Below are positions 7,885 to 17,866 of a stretch of DNA of 64,000 nucleotides, one piece after another. The notes beneath the pieces were generated by a model. It was given only the letters and a program-made list of their open reading frames with translations, was not told the DNA's origin and did not search any database. The stretch covers positions 1,302,001-1,366,000 of the forward strand of contig NZ_CP089978.1 in NCBI RefSeq assembly GCF_030674635.1, given 5' to 3'. The DNA is from Moraxella sp. ZY210820. GTDB lineage: Bacteria; Pseudomonadota; Gammaproteobacteria; Pseudomonadales; Moraxellaceae. A program made the translations under genes and the position numbers. The first letter of the stretch is position 1, and every line of letters starts with the position of its first letter.

Positions 7885-9219
7885 ATGATAAAACGTCCAT
7901 CTCCTATACTCACTGCCTGTGCATTAGCCGTGAGTTTAGCCTTAGTTGGCTGCGGCGATAAAGAAAGTAAAACAGATGCTCAAACTGCAACAACTGCTGA
8001 GAAGCCAGCACCTGAAGTTGGAGTTATTGTTGCCCAAGCACAAACGATTGAAAATTTTACCGAATTAAAAGGTCGTGCCAGTGCTTATGAAGTCGCACAA
8101 ATTCGTCCACAAGCTACAGGTGTTATTTTAAAACGTCTTTTTGCTGAAGGTAGTTTTGTTAAAGCAGGACAAGCTTTATATGAGTTAGACTCTCGTACCA
8201 ACCGTGCAAGTGCTGAAAATGCACACGCTGCTGTACTACGTAGTCAAGCCAATTTGAATGCTTTACGCACCAAAGAAAATCGTTATCGTCAATTGGTTGG
8301 AACTAATGCAATTTCTAAACAAGAATATGATGATATTGTGGCTCAAGTGCGTTTAGCTGAAGCAGACTTAGCTGCAAGCAAAGCAAGTTTAAAAAGTGCT
8401 GAAGTGAATTTAGGTTACTCAACCATTCGTTCACCTATTTCTGGACGTGTTGGTGAGTCTAACGTTACAGTTGGTGCATTAGTTACAAACGGTCAAGGTG
8501 ATGCCTTAGTTACTGTACAACGTTTAGACCCAATTTATATTGATATTACCCAATCAAGTGCTGATTTATTGCGTTTACGCCGTGAAATTGCTCAAGGTAA
8601 TGTTAATTATAATGGTAATGCAAACGTTAAATTAACTTTAGAAGATGGTAGTACTTATCCACTAGAAGGTAAACTGGCATTTGCAGGAGCAACTGTTAAT
8701 GAAGCGACAGGTGCAGTAACATTGCGTGCGATTTTCCCAAATCCACAGCATATCTTATTACCGGGTATGTATGCCACAGCCAAAATTTCGCAAGGCGTAC
8801 TCAATCATGCCTATCTAGTTCCACAAACCGCATTAACACGTAATCCTTTAGGGAAAGCCGTGATTATGGTTGTCAATAATGAGTCTAAAGTTGTAGCTCG
8901 TGAAGTGGAAACTTCAGGAACACAGGGTACAAATTGGATTGTTACTCAAGGTTTAGCAGATGGCGATAAGGTAATTGTTACTGGTATTGCCAAAATTAAA
9001 GCTGGTGATACTGTAAAAGCAAATTTGACATCTTTAGCTGAATTAGCACCAGCAACAACTACTCCAACACCTATTGAAAATAAAGATACATCTGCAACAA
9101 CAACAGAATCATCAAATGAATCAGTGAACAAAACTGGCGAACAAACCACAGCAACCACTACACCATCAAACAATAAATCGACAGATAATACATCTAACGA
9201 TGAAAAATCTACACAATAG
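7885..9219 (+). CDS. RND efflux periplasmic adaptor (AdeI/AcrA-like)
   Basis: The membrane-fusion protein of a tripartite drug pump links the inner-membrane transporter to the outer-membrane channel. The 444-residue product has a lipoprotein signal with the lipobox LVGC (C23 lipidated). A barrel-sandwich/lipoyl domain follows (VAQIRPQATGVILKRLFAEG and later NLGYSTIRSPISGRVGE) on both sides of an alpha-helical hairpin (about 105-170). Then come the beta-barrel and membrane-proximal domains. The last ~60 residues are a Thr/Ser/Asn-rich low-complexity tail, making it longer than AcrA. A good GAGG ribosome-binding site precedes ATG 7885. It is the first gene of a three-gene operon closest in type to adeIJK. 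Confidence 0.93.
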   Translation: MIKRPSPILTACALAVSLALVGCGDKESKTDAQTATTAEKPAPEVGVIVAQAQTIENFTELKGRASAYEVAQIRPQATGVILKRLFAEGSFVKAGQALYELDSRTNRASAENAHAAVLRSQANLNALRTKENRYRQLVGTNAISKQEYDDIVAQVRLAEADLAASKASLKSAEVNLGYSTIRSPISGRVGESNVTVGALVTNGQGDALVTVQRLDPIYIDITQSSADLLRLRREIAQGNVNYNGNANVKLTLEDGSTYPLEGKLAFAGATVNEATGAVTLRAIFPNPQHILLPGMYATAKISQGVLNHAYLVPQTALTRNPLGKAVIMVVNNESKVVAREVETSGTQGTNWIVTQGLADGDKVIVTGIAKIKAGDTVKANLTSLAELAPATTTPTPIENKDTSATTTESSNESVNKTGEQTTATTTPSNNKSTDNTSNDEKSTQ

Positions 9220-9229
9220 GTGATGATGT

Positions 9230-12200
9230 ATGGCTAAGTTTTTTATTCATCGCCCCATTTTTGCGTGGGTGATTGCGTTAATTATTATGTTCGCAGGTAT
9301 TCTGACTTTAAAAAATATGCCTGTAGCACAATATCCAAAAATCGCCGCACCGCAAATCCAAATCAATGCCGTATATGCAGGTGCATCTGCGGATACTGTG
9401 GAAAAAACTGTAACACAAATTATCGAACAGCAAATGACTGGTCTCGATGGTATGCGTTATATTGAAGGTAATAGTACCAATGGTTCATCACAGCTCACTG
9501 TATATTTCCAACAAGGTACTGACCCTGATATGGCTCAAGTCCAAGTACAAAATAAATTACAGTCAGCAACACCACTACTGCCACAAGATGTACAAAGACG
9601 TGGTATTACAGTAAGTAAAGGTAATCCAAGCTTTTTACAAGTATTAGCATTCTACTCTGAAGATGGTAGTATGTCTGATGCCGATATTAAAGACTATGTT
9701 GCGTCTAATATTTCAGAACAGCTTAGTCGTGTAGAAGGCGTTGGTTCCGTACGTGTATTTGGTGGTTCGTATGCGATGCGAATTTGGTTAGACCCTGCCA
9801 AATTAGCTAATTTTAACCTAACACCGCTTGATGTATCTAATGCGATTTCAGCACAAAATACACAAGTGGCAGTCGGTCAAATTGGTGCATTGCCTTCTCG
9901 TGAAGGACAAGCCATCAATGCGACAGTAACCGCTCAAAGTTTATTACAAACTCCAGAACAATTCCGTAATATCATCTTAAAAAATTCACAAAATGGCTCG
10001 ATTGTACGTTTATCAGACGTGGCTCGTGTGGAATTAGGCTCTGATAGTTATGATGTGGTTTCTAAATACAATGGTAAACCTGCAGGTGGTCTTGCTGTTA
10101 GTTTGGCGACAGGTGCAAATGCTCTAGAAACTGCAAAACGTGTGGAAAAAGTTTTAAACAATTTGCGTAAAAACTATCCAACTGGTTTAAAAGATGAAGT
10201 GGCTTATGATACTACGCCTTTTGTTGAGCGTTCGATTTCAGCGGTAGTAAAAACACTTATTGAAGCGGTTATTCTCGTCTTCTTGGTAATGTTTTTATTC
10301 TTACAAAACTGGCGTGCAACCATTATTCCAACTTTTGCCGTGCCTGTGGTGGTACTTGGTACATTTGCGGTCATCAACTTATTTGGCTTTAGTATCAATA
10401 CACTCACCATGTTTGCGATGGTACTAGCGATTGGTCTTCTGGTCGATGATGCGATTGTCGTGGTAGAAAACGTTGAACGTATTATGGTCGAAGAACATCT
10501 TGACCCAGTAACTGCAACCGAAAAATCAATGGGGCAAATTTCTGGTGCACTAGTCGGTATTACATCTGTACTTTCAGCAGTATTTATTCCATTATCATTT
10601 ATGGGTGGTACATCAGGAGTGATTTATCGTCAATTCTCAATTACCTTGATTGTTGCGATGTTATTATCATTACTGATTGCGATTGTCTTTACCCCTGCCT
10701 TATGTGCAACCATGCTCAAACAGCATGACCCAAATAAAAAACCAAGCAATAATCCAATTGCAAAATTCTTCCATGGCTTTAACCGTGCATTTGATGCAAC
10801 AGCATCGCTCTATCAACGTAGCGTTGGTAAAATGATCTCTAAAATGGGGCGTTGGGTTTCAGTCGCTATTTTTGTAGTTTTCTGTGGTATCTTAGGTTTT
10901 CTAGGTAAAAGTTTACCATCATCATTCTTACCAACAGAAGACCAAGGTATGATTATGACCTTGATTCAACTCCCAGTAAACTCATCTATGGAGCGTACTG
11001 AAAAAGTGGTGGATCAAGTCGCTGACTACTATATGAACAAAGAAAAAGATATGGTGGAGTCAGTATTTAGTGTATCTGGTTTCTCATTTGGTGGTGGCGG
11101 ACAGAATCAGGGTATGGCTTTCGTCCGTCTTAAAGATTGGGAACAGCGTACAACGCCTGAACTGCAAAGTCCTGCTCTCGTTCAACGTGCAATGTCATTA
11201 AACGCAATTCCTGAAGCAGAATTAGTCTTCCCTATGCAATTACCTGCAATGTTAGAATTAGGTAACTCTACAGGTGTACAATTTGTATTAAAAGATGTCA
11301 ATGCCAATGGACCTGAAAAACTTGACTTAGCCAGTAAAGAAATCTTAAAAATGATTTCTCAAGATAAACGTTTTGTGTTTAGCCATTCAACATCTCAAGA
11401 TACTGCACCACAATACAAAGTCATCATTGACCAAGAAAAAGCAGGTTCAATGGGTGTAAGTTTAAGCGATATTAACCGTACTATGGGTATTGCTTGGGCT
11501 GGCTCTTATGTCAATGATTTTATTGACCGTGGTCGTGTGAAAAAAGTCTATGTACAATCAGATACTGATGGACGTATGATGCCTGAAGATTTAAATAAAT
11601 GGTATGTGCGTAATTCATCAGGTGAAATGATTCCATTCTCTGCATTTGCGACTGGACATTGGGAGCATGGTTCACTAGGCTTAAAACGTTATAATGGTTC
11701 ATCATCAATTACCCTTGAAGCGGTAGGTATGATGAGTACTGGTGAAACCATGAAAACCATTGAAGGTTTTGCCGATAAATTACCTGAGTTAGGCTTTAAT
11801 GGCTTTGCTTATGAATGGACTGGTTTATCACTTGAAGAACAAGAAGCTGGCTCACAAAAAATGATTGTATTTGCGTTAGCTGGTTTAATGGTGTTCTTAA
11901 TTTTGGCAGCATTGTATGAAAGTTGGTCTGTACCATTCTCAGTGATGCTCTCTATTCCAATTGGTGTATTAGGTTCATTTATTCTCACTTTCGCTGTGAT
12001 GATTATTACCAAAGATTTCCAAAATGTGGGGAATAATATCTACTTTACCGTTGCGATTGTTGCCGTAATTGGTCTTGCCGCTAAAAATGCGATTTTGATT
12101 GTTGAATTTGCAAAAGAATTGCAAGAGCAAGGCGAAGATTTAATCAAAGCAACACTACATGCATCAAAAATGCGTTTACGTCCAATTATCATGACCACAT

Positions 12201-12400
12201 TGGCATTCGGTTTTGGTGTATTACCATTAGCGATTGCGTCTGGTGCAGGTGCTGCCGCACAGCATTCTGTGGGTTATGGGGTACTTGGTGGCGTATTAAG
12301 TTCTACTGTACTCGGGATTTTCTTTATTCCAGTATTCTTTGTCATCGTGCGTAGTATCTTTAAATACAAAGCAAAACCACAACAGGAGAAACATTTATAA
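9230..12400 (+). CDS. RND multidrug efflux transporter (AdeJ/AcrB-like, HAE1 family)
   Basis: This is the inner-membrane proton-antiport subunit, exporting varied hydrophobic compounds from the periplasm and membrane. The 1056 residues match the AcrB family (~1050). Twelve membrane segments form two groups, starting with FIHRPIFAWVIALIIMF. The proton-relay aspartates are D406-D407 (GLLVDDAIVVVENVERIM) and the relay lysine is about K952 (GLAAKNAILIVEF). The periplasmic porter and docking domains, including GYGVLGG near the last helix, are complete. It begins 11 bp after the adaptor stop, and its TAA overlaps the ATG of the channel gene by one base, so the three are translationally linked. Confidence 0.95.
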   Translation: MAKFFIHRPIFAWVIALIIMFAGILTLKNMPVAQYPKIAAPQIQINAVYAGASADTVEKTVTQIIEQQMTGLDGMRYIEGNSTNGSSQLTVYFQQGTDPDMAQVQVQNKLQSATPLLPQDVQRRGITVSKGNPSFLQVLAFYSEDGSMSDADIKDYVASNISEQLSRVEGVGSVRVFGGSYAMRIWLDPAKLANFNLTPLDVSNAISAQNTQVAVGQIGALPSREGQAINATVTAQSLLQTPEQFRNIILKNSQNGSIVRLSDVARVELGSDSYDVVSKYNGKPAGGLAVSLATGANALETAKRVEKVLNNLRKNYPTGLKDEVAYDTTPFVERSISAVVKTLIEAVILVFLVMFLFLQNWRATIIPTFAVPVVVLGTFAVINLFGFSINTLTMFAMVLAIGLLVDDAIVVVENVERIMVEEHLDPVTATEKSMGQISGALVGITSVLSAVFIPLSFMGGTSGVIYRQFSITLIVAMLLSLLIAIVFTPALCATMLKQHDPNKKPSNNPIAKFFHGFNRAFDATASLYQRSVGKMISKMGRWVSVAIFVVFCGILGFLGKSLPSSFLPTEDQGMIMTLIQLPVNSSMERTEKVVDQVADYYMNKEKDMVESVFSVSGFSFGGGGQNQGMAFVRLKDWEQRTTPELQSPALVQRAMSLNAIPEAELVFPMQLPAMLELGNSTGVQFVLKDVNANGPEKLDLASKEILKMISQDKRFVFSHSTSQDTAPQYKVIIDQEKAGSMGVSLSDINRTMGIAWAGSYVNDFIDRGRVKKVYVQSDTDGRMMPEDLNKWYVRNSSGEMIPFSAFATGHWEHGSLGLKRYNGSSSITLEAVGMMSTGETMKTIEGFADKLPELGFNGFAYEWTGLSLEEQEAGSQKMIVFALAGLMVFLILAALYESWSVPFSVMLSIPIGVLGSFILTFAVMIITKDFQNVGNNIYFTVAIVAVIGLAAKNAILIVEFAKELQEQGEDLIKATLHASKMRLRPIIMTTLAFGFGVLPLAIASGAGAAAQHSVGYGVLGGVLSSTVLGIFFIPVFFVIVRSIFKYKAKPQQEKHL

Positions 12401-13860
12401 TGCAACAACACAGCTTTAATCTCGCTCGTGGTTTTGCAATCTCAGTTCTCGCATTGGCTCTGACTGCATGTCAGACCATGCGTGGGACTGAGCCAGTCGC
12501 TCAACCAAATATTGAAACTCAATTTAACACGCTACCGCAAGCAGGCGATTATCCATCATTAGCAGAACTAGGTTATAAAGATTTTTTTGCTGATGAACGT
12601 TTAATTAAAATCATTGATTTAGCATTAGCAAATAATCGTGATATGCGTGTCGCAACCTTAAATATTCAAAAAGTACAGCAACAATATCGTATTGCTGAAA
12701 ATAATGAATTACCGACCATTGGTGCAAGTGGTAGTATTATCCGTCAAGATAATGCGAGTACACCAAAAGCTATTACAAGCTATAGTGTTGGTCTTGGTGT
12801 TACATCATACGAGCTTGACTTTTGGGGACGTGTACGGAGCTTAAAAGATGCTGCTCTCGACAGCTATCTTGCAACACAAAGCTCAAAAGATGCAACTCAA
12901 ATTAGCTTAATTAGTCAAATTGCACAATCATGGCTTAATTATGCTTATGCCAATGCACGTTTAACATTGGCTCAACAAACGCTTAAAGCACAGCAAGAAA
13001 GTTATAACCTAAACCAAAAACGCTTTAAAGCAGGTATTGCCAGTGAAATTCCATTACGTCAGTCGCAAATTTCTGTGGAAACTGCTCGTAATGATGTAGC
13101 AACTTATCAGACCCAAGTTGCTCAAGCCAAAAATACTTTGGATTTATTGGTTGGGCAACCTGTAGCTGATGAATTATTAGCGAAAACTGCGGTTAAAAAT
13201 ATCACTAAAGCACAAGTTTTAGGTACAGGTTTGCCAAGTGATTTACTTAACAATCGTCCTGATATACGTGCTGCTGAATATCAACTGAGTGCTATGGGTG
13301 CAAATATTGGTGCAGCAAAAGCTCGACTTTATCCAAGTATCCGTCTTACAGGGACTGCTGGTTTAGCTTCTACCGATTTAAGTGATTTATTTAAATCGGG
13401 TGCATTTTTATGGTCAGTTGGTCCAAGTCTTGAATTACCAATTTTTGACTGGGGAACACGCAAAGCTAATATCAAAATTGCTGAAACTGACCAACAAATC
13501 GCTTTAGCCAATTATGAAAAAGCCATTCAAAATGCGTTTAAAGAAGTGAATGATGCTTTAGCGACTCGTGCCTTTATTATCGACCGCATGAATGCTCAAC
13601 AACGTTTAGTTGAAGCAACAGGCGTGAATTACAAACTTTCAACAGCTCGTTTTAATGCAGGCATTGATAGTTATTTAAATGTCCTTGATGCACAACGTTC
13701 GGCTTATAGTGCGGAACAAAGTTTATTAGTGGTTTATCAAGCTAATTTAAATAATCAAATTGAACTGTATAAAACACTTGGTGGCGGTATAAAAGTTTAT
13801 CAGACTGATGAACGTCATCATCAGCCAAGTAGTGCAGATATTCATAAAAAAGTAGATTAA
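12400..13860 (+). CDS. RND efflux outer-membrane channel lipoprotein (AdeK/OprM-like)
   Basis: The TolC-type outer-membrane factor forms the exit duct of the pump. The 486-residue protein has a lipoprotein signal ending LTAC (C24) and two outer-membrane efflux repeats. These include the FFADERLIKIIDLALANNRDMRVA helix start, ELDFWGRVRSLKDAAL (134-149 region), RFKAGIASEIPLRQSQ, LLNNRPDIRAAEYQL and the repeat-two counterpart RFNAGIDSYLNVLDAQR. The start codon shares an A with the transporter's stop (TAATG), with AGGAG upstream. The operon ends at a very strong terminator at 13883-13919. Similarity is to NodT/OprM-type channels rather than enterobacterial TolC. Confidence 0.94.
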   Translation: MQQHSFNLARGFAISVLALALTACQTMRGTEPVAQPNIETQFNTLPQAGDYPSLAELGYKDFFADERLIKIIDLALANNRDMRVATLNIQKVQQQYRIAENNELPTIGASGSIIRQDNASTPKAITSYSVGLGVTSYELDFWGRVRSLKDAALDSYLATQSSKDATQISLISQIAQSWLNYAYANARLTLAQQTLKAQQESYNLNQKRFKAGIASEIPLRQSQISVETARNDVATYQTQVAQAKNTLDLLVGQPVADELLAKTAVKNITKAQVLGTGLPSDLLNNRPDIRAAEYQLSAMGANIGAAKARLYPSIRLTGTAGLASTDLSDLFKSGAFLWSVGPSLELPIFDWGTRKANIKIAETDQQIALANYEKAIQNAFKEVNDALATRAFIIDRMNAQQRLVEATGVNYKLSTARFNAGIDSYLNVLDAQRSAYSAEQSLLVVYQANLNNQIELYKTLGGGIKVYQTDERHHQPSSADIHKKVD

Positions 13861-13882
13861 CCGAGTATTAAAACACTCAATC

Positions 13883-13923
13883 AAATTTCCCCCTTTTAAC
13901 TATTAAAAGGGGGAAATTTTTAT
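13883..13923 (+). terminator. Strong bidirectional terminator after the efflux operon
   Basis: A perfect 17-bp stem (13883-13899 with 13903-13919) has a CCCCC/GGGGG core and a 3-nt loop, followed by a T-run. A-rich sequence lies on the left. It sits between convergent genes, so it can end both the efflux operon and the Wzi-family gene. Confidence 0.9.
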
Positions 13924-13947
13924 GGATCAGATTTAGATAATAGATAC

Positions 13948-15417
13948 TTATTTTAATCCAAAAGTATTCTTATCTAATGGTAATTCAACCTGCATACCTA
14001 AACCACCATCTTGACCATGCACATCTGAATCACTCAACCAAGCATTCAATTTTAATGGAATTGTTGGTTTAATACGATGTGTCCAAGTTACTTCAACTGA
14101 TTTTAAGTTATCTTGATTTGGAAAAGCATAGTTATTTTGGCGACTGGTTGCACGAGCTTTGTCTAATTTTGCAAACATCATACGACCAGATACACTATTC
14201 ATTTTATCAATATGTATATGACCACCTAAAGATACAGATTGTGCATCACCACCTAAAGGATAAGCCAAAGGATAACCTTGTTGATAGAAACCATCTTTAT
14301 ATGTCGTACCATGCTCATAACTGATACCACGTGTTTTCATATTGGTACGTGTATCCGCCCATTCTGCATACACTTGATATGGCATTTTATTATAGCTTGA
14401 TGAATAATCTAAACCTGATAAATACATTTTCTTTGATGGTAAGAAGTTAGCTTCATCTTCACCCACATATTGTGCATAAACACTCACAGGCACATCAACT
14501 ATATGTCCTAAAGATAAACGTCCATCAAAACCTGCAATTTGGTTTGACTGGTCATATTGCCCATTATAAACATTATCTTGATTACCTGCTAAGGCTTTCA
14601 TTAAATCACTTGCTGTTTGGCGACGACCTTCCCCACCCCATTGTAAAGTCCGCGAAAAACCTAATTCAAGATAAGGTGTTGGCTGAGCCGTTACACGCAT
14701 ACCAATTAACTTCGCATCGGGTACAGCTTTATAATTTCGTAATTGACCTGCAAAAATTTGATATTGCCAATCACCAATCCAAGATAACCATTCTGTTTCA
14801 AAGGCTTGATGTTTATCACGTTGTAAGGTTACGCCCACAACCGAACGGCTGGCATCACCACGAATTAAACTACCCTCATGACCTGCCCCCCACCACGTTG
14901 GAATTTGACCCGCCACTAACCATTGATTAAATGCTTGCCCCGCAATATATGAACCATCTACATTAACATCATTTTTTTTATTGCCAATTTCACTGTCTTT
15001 TTCTGCAGTTACACGCAATTTAATATCCCAATGTTCACCACCTGCATTTGCTTCAGTAAACGCACTATATTGAGCATAGCTATTATCACCAAATTGATGT
15101 GCTAAAGGTTTCTCTTCAGATTGTAATGACAAACCTGCTTTAAACATACTATTTTCATTGATTAATGCTTGACGCACACGCTCAATCACTTCATGTTGAG
15201 TACTATCATTCGCTTTAGCATTGCTTAATGCACGCTCGATTTCATTATGTGATAACGGCCATGTAGATGTACTAATTTGAATAACACCTTGTTGTTGTAA
15301 CCAGTTTAAATCTTGGCGTAACTCGGCTTGATTTAGAACTAGACCATTGGCAAATGCACCATTTGCCATCAACAAGAATATTGCACCTGCCAAATATTTT
15401 TTTACTAGACTCATCAT
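13948..15417 (-). CDS. Capsule assembly Wzi family outer-membrane protein
   Basis: Wzi-family proteins are outer-membrane beta-barrels. In capsulated bacteria Wzi acts as a lectin that anchors capsular polysaccharide to the cell surface. The 489-residue product has a signal peptide (hydrophobic 7-20, cleavage after AFA at about 23). An N-terminal helical part follows (QAELRQDLNWLQQQGVIQIS). A long series of alternating aromatic/polar strands ends in an aromatic-poor LDKNTFGLK. Characteristic segments are VAGQIPTWWGAGHEGSLIR and TLQWGGEGR. The double ATG at 15417/15414 leaves a 1-residue ambiguity. No capsule cluster is in the window, so its role in capsule anchoring here is inferred from family only. 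Confidence 0.83.
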   Translation of the reverse strand: MMSLVKKYLAGAIFLLMANGAFANGLVLNQAELRQDLNWLQQQGVIQISTSTWPLSHNEIERALSNAKANDSTQHEVIERVRQALINENSMFKAGLSLQSEEKPLAHQFGDNSYAQYSAFTEANAGGEHWDIKLRVTAEKDSEIGNKKNDVNVDGSYIAGQAFNQWLVAGQIPTWWGAGHEGSLIRGDASRSVVGVTLQRDKHQAFETEWLSWIGDWQYQIFAGQLRNYKAVPDAKLIGMRVTAQPTPYLELGFSRTLQWGGEGRRQTASDLMKALAGNQDNVYNGQYDQSNQIAGFDGRLSLGHIVDVPVSVYAQYVGEDEANFLPSKKMYLSGLDYSSSYNKMPYQVYAEWADTRTNMKTRGISYEHGTTYKDGFYQQGYPLAYPLGGDAQSVSLGGHIHIDKMNSVSGRMMFAKLDKARATSRQNNYAFPNQDNLKSVEVTWTHRIKPTIPLKLNAWLSDSDVHGQDGGLGMQVELPLDKNTFGLK

Positions 15418-15492
15418 AAAACTCTCGATTTTTACATGACATTATTGTACCTGATATTATTATAAAAAGAAAAATATTATTGTAACTCAACA

Positions 15493-15522
15493 TAAAAAAG
15501 CCATACAATCAAGTATAGCTTT
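15493..15522 (-). terminator. Terminator downstream of the folC-SPOR genes
   Basis: Read leftward, 15522-15513 and 15506-15497 form a 10-bp stem with one G-U pair and a 6-nt loop, followed by a run of six U. It is 20 bp past the SPOR-protein stop codon. Confidence 0.8.
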
Positions 15523-15541
15523 AATTTATTTTAACTGACAT

Positions 15542-16474
15542 TTAACGGTCTTTTAATGGTACCCAACCATGTACCCAAGCAGACTTCATATTCAAATTTG
15601 CATTTGATATAATTTTTTGACGCGTTGCTTCTGCACTTGCTTTATCTTTATGTGGACCAACCATAATACGTAAACCTTTTGATGTTGGACTTGTGGTTAC
15701 ACGATAACCATTCGCACGCAATTGTGCAATTTGTTTATTTGCACTTGCTGTATCTTTTGCCAACGAAATTTGTACCATCCATTGACGTTTATCTGTATTT
15801 GATTTTTTCTTATCTGCTTCAGCCTTACGTTTTGCCTGTTCTTGCTCACGTTTACGTTCTTGTTCAGCTTTACGTTTTCTTGCTTCTTCTTGTTGTAAAC
15901 GCTTACGTTCTTCTTGCTCAGTATTACGTTTTACTTGCTCTTGTTCACGTTTACGCTCTTGTTCAGCCTGACGTTGTTTGGCTTGTTCTTGCTCCGCTTT
16001 ACGCTTAGCTTCTTGTGCCTGCTGACGCTTAATTTCAGTTTGTTCAGCTCTACGTTGTTCAGCTAGTGCTTGACGTTGTATTGCAGCATCTTGTTCTGGT
16101 GTTATTTCTTCATATACCTGCTTTTGCTGAGCTTCAACTTCTGTTTGACGTGTTTGCAATTGTTCAGCCTGTTGTTGCTGTTGTATTGCTTGTTGCTGAC
16201 GTGCAAATTCATCAGCTTGTTGTTGTACACGAGCCATATTTTGTTCATTTAATTGCTGTTGAACTGTAGTATCATCAGCCTTTAATTCTTGTAACTCAAC
16301 TGGTTTCACTTGCTCTGACTCAGGAATTTGATTTTGTTCGCTCGAACTAATGATACCACTTGGAGATACAGCCTGTGGAGATAGTTCTTTTTTACTCACA
16401 CTTTGCCCGAGTATGGCAACGAGAATACCACCACCGAGTAATAATACACCGCCTAATATTTGTTTTTTATTCAT
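15542..16474 (-). CDS. SPOR-domain membrane protein (DedD/FtsN-like)
   Basis: The 310-residue protein has a short cytoplasmic start and one transmembrane helix (5-23, ILGGVLLLGGGILVAILG). A very long Gln/Glu/Arg/Lys-rich periplasmic coiled-coil region of repeated KRKAEQERKREQEQ type (about 65-225) follows. The C-terminal SPOR domain (about 228-305, RQWMVQISLAKDTASANKQI...) binds septal peptidoglycan lacking stem peptides. Such proteins localise to the division site. DedD is the usual neighbour of folC in gammaproteobacteria, and this ATG overlaps the folC stop by 8 bp. That supports a DedD-like role. The repeat-rich middle makes length and identity comparison unreliable. Confidence 0.88.
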   Translation of the reverse strand: MNKKQILGGVLLLGGGILVAILGQSVSKKELSPQAVSPSGIISSSEQNQIPESEQVKPVELQELKADDTTVQQQLNEQNMARVQQQADEFARQQQAIQQQQQAEQLQTRQTEVEAQQKQVYEEITPEQDAAIQRQALAEQRRAEQTEIKRQQAQEAKRKAEQEQAKQRQAEQERKREQEQVKRNTEQEERKRLQQEEARKRKAEQERKREQEQAKRKAEADKKKSNTDKRQWMVQISLAKDTASANKQIAQLRANGYRVTTSPTSKGLRIMVGPHKDKASAEATRQKIISNANLNMKSAWVHGWVPLKDR

Positions 16475-17756
16475 GATTCAAATGTTCCCAAATCGCTTCT
16501 AACGTATGAAATGAACCACACACCAACATAATTTGATGTGTTTGCAGTTGAGATAACGCCAATTCAAAGGCTTGTTGAATACTTGGCAATGTTGTTACAT
16601 TTTGCCCATCTAGTGTAGTTAATAATTGTTGCTCACTCGCAGCTCGTTGTACATTTAAAGGTGCAATATACCAATGTACGATATCAGTTTTTAAATCATT
16701 TACTACACTTTGAATATCTTTATCAACTAACATTGAAAATACAACCACAACTTCACGATATTGTGTATTTTGTTGTAAATAGTTTTGCAACTGTTTTCGT
16801 AAAAAATCAATACCATGTGGATTATGCCCTGCATCAAAAATTACCGTTTTTCCATCGACTTGGCGAATTTCAAAACGTCCTGATAATTTAGCTTGCATAA
16901 TACCCTGTTGTAAGGCTGTTTCACTCACTGCCAAACCACTTAATAATATCGCATTGACTGCAGCAGCCACATTTTGTATTGCCAATGAGGCATAAGGTAG
17001 ACTTAATGTCATACCCGAAGTAGATAACTGCCATCTATCAGCATATTGTTGTATAAAATAATCACGATTGACCGCATATAAAGAGGCATGACATTGTTCA
17101 ACCTTATCGATAATTGCTTGTGGAATCACTTGTTCCCCAGCAAAGACTACAGGAATATTTGCACGAATAATCCCTGCTTTTTCATAAGCAATTTGCTCAA
17201 TGTTATCCCCTAACCAATCGACATGGTCGATACCAATATTGGTAATAACAGCAACATCAGGTGCAATCACATTAACTACATCTAAACGCCCACCTAAACC
17301 TACTTCCAACACCCAAACATTACAATTTTGTTGCTTGAATATTAAAAAACTCGCTAATGTTGTTGCTTCAAAAAAGGATAAACTCAAACCGCAGGCTTGA
17401 CGTGCTTGCTCAACTTGTACAAAAGCCTGTACCAAGATATCATCAGCAACTTCTATCCCATTGATTTTAACTCGTTCATTAAAACGGTAAATATGTGGTG
17501 ATTGATATAAAGCAACACGATAGCCTTGTTGTGTTAAAATACTAGCAATTGTTGTTGTAGTTGAACCCTTACCATTTGTTCCTGCTACTGTAATCACTTT
17601 TGCATTTGGCTGAGTAACCTTTAAATATTCAGCAACAGGTTGTACACGCTCTAAACCTAAATCAATTCCTGTTACATGGATTTGACCTAAATAATTAAGC
17701 CATGTTAGCAAACTATCATTAACACTTGGAATAGATAATGTATTCAATTTCAACAT
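16467..17756 (-). CDS. folC: Folylpolyglutamate synthase / dihydrofolate synthase
   Basis: FolC joins glutamate to dihydropteroate and then adds further glutamates to folates, using ATP. The ~430-residue Mur-ligase-fold protein has the P-loop TVAGTNGKGSTTTT near residue 60, SFFEATTLASFLIF, EVGLGGRLDVVN, TNIGIDHVDWLG and YEKAGIIR in the central domain. FDAGHNPHG lies in the C-terminal domain. I place the start at the ATG 17756. An in-frame GTG two codons earlier (17762) is equally possible because neither has a strong ribosome-binding site. It is followed by the SPOR gene with an 8-bp overlap. A terminator-like hairpin separates it from accD, so it probably has its own promoter. Confidence 0.95.
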   Translation of the reverse strand: MLKLNTLSIPSVNDSLLTWLNYLGQIHVTGIDLGLERVQPVAEYLKVTQPNAKVITVAGTNGKGSTTTTIASILTQQGYRVALYQSPHIYRFNERVKINGIEVADDILVQAFVQVEQARQACGLSLSFFEATTLASFLIFKQQNCNVWVLEVGLGGRLDVVNVIAPDVAVITNIGIDHVDWLGDNIEQIAYEKAGIIRANIPVVFAGEQVIPQAIIDKVEQCHASLYAVNRDYFIQQYADRWQLSTSGMTLSLPYASLAIQNVAAAVNAILLSGLAVSETALQQGIMQAKLSGRFEIRQVDGKTVIFDAGHNPHGIDFLRKQLQNYLQQNTQYREVVVVFSMLVDKDIQSVVNDLKTDIVHWYIAPLNVQRAASEQQLLTTLDGQNVTTLPSIQQAFELALSQLQTHQIMLVCGSFHTLEAIWEHLNHE

Positions 17757-17798
17757 CTTCACATGGGTAGGGTTAAAATATCATAGCTTAAATTAGAC

Positions 17799-17826
17799 AA
17801 AAAAGCTAGGTTTAACCCAGCTTTTT
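17799..17826 (-). terminator. Hairpin terminator between accD and folC
   Basis: AAAAAGCT (17800-17807) pairs with AGCTTTTT (17819-17826), with GG/CC continuing the stem past one mismatch. Read leftward it ends in a U-run. It follows accD by about 40 bp and would limit readthrough into folC. Confidence 0.65.
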
Positions 17827-17866
17827 ATTGTTCGTATTTCAAATGATTATCAATCATGATAATCCA

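Noticed and set aside
15679-16269. Leu/Val/Tyr-rich forward open frames opposite the SPOR gene
   Set aside because: The Gln/Lys/Glu-rich coiled-coil codons of the real gene give hydrophobic antisense frames. There is no start signal or independent support.
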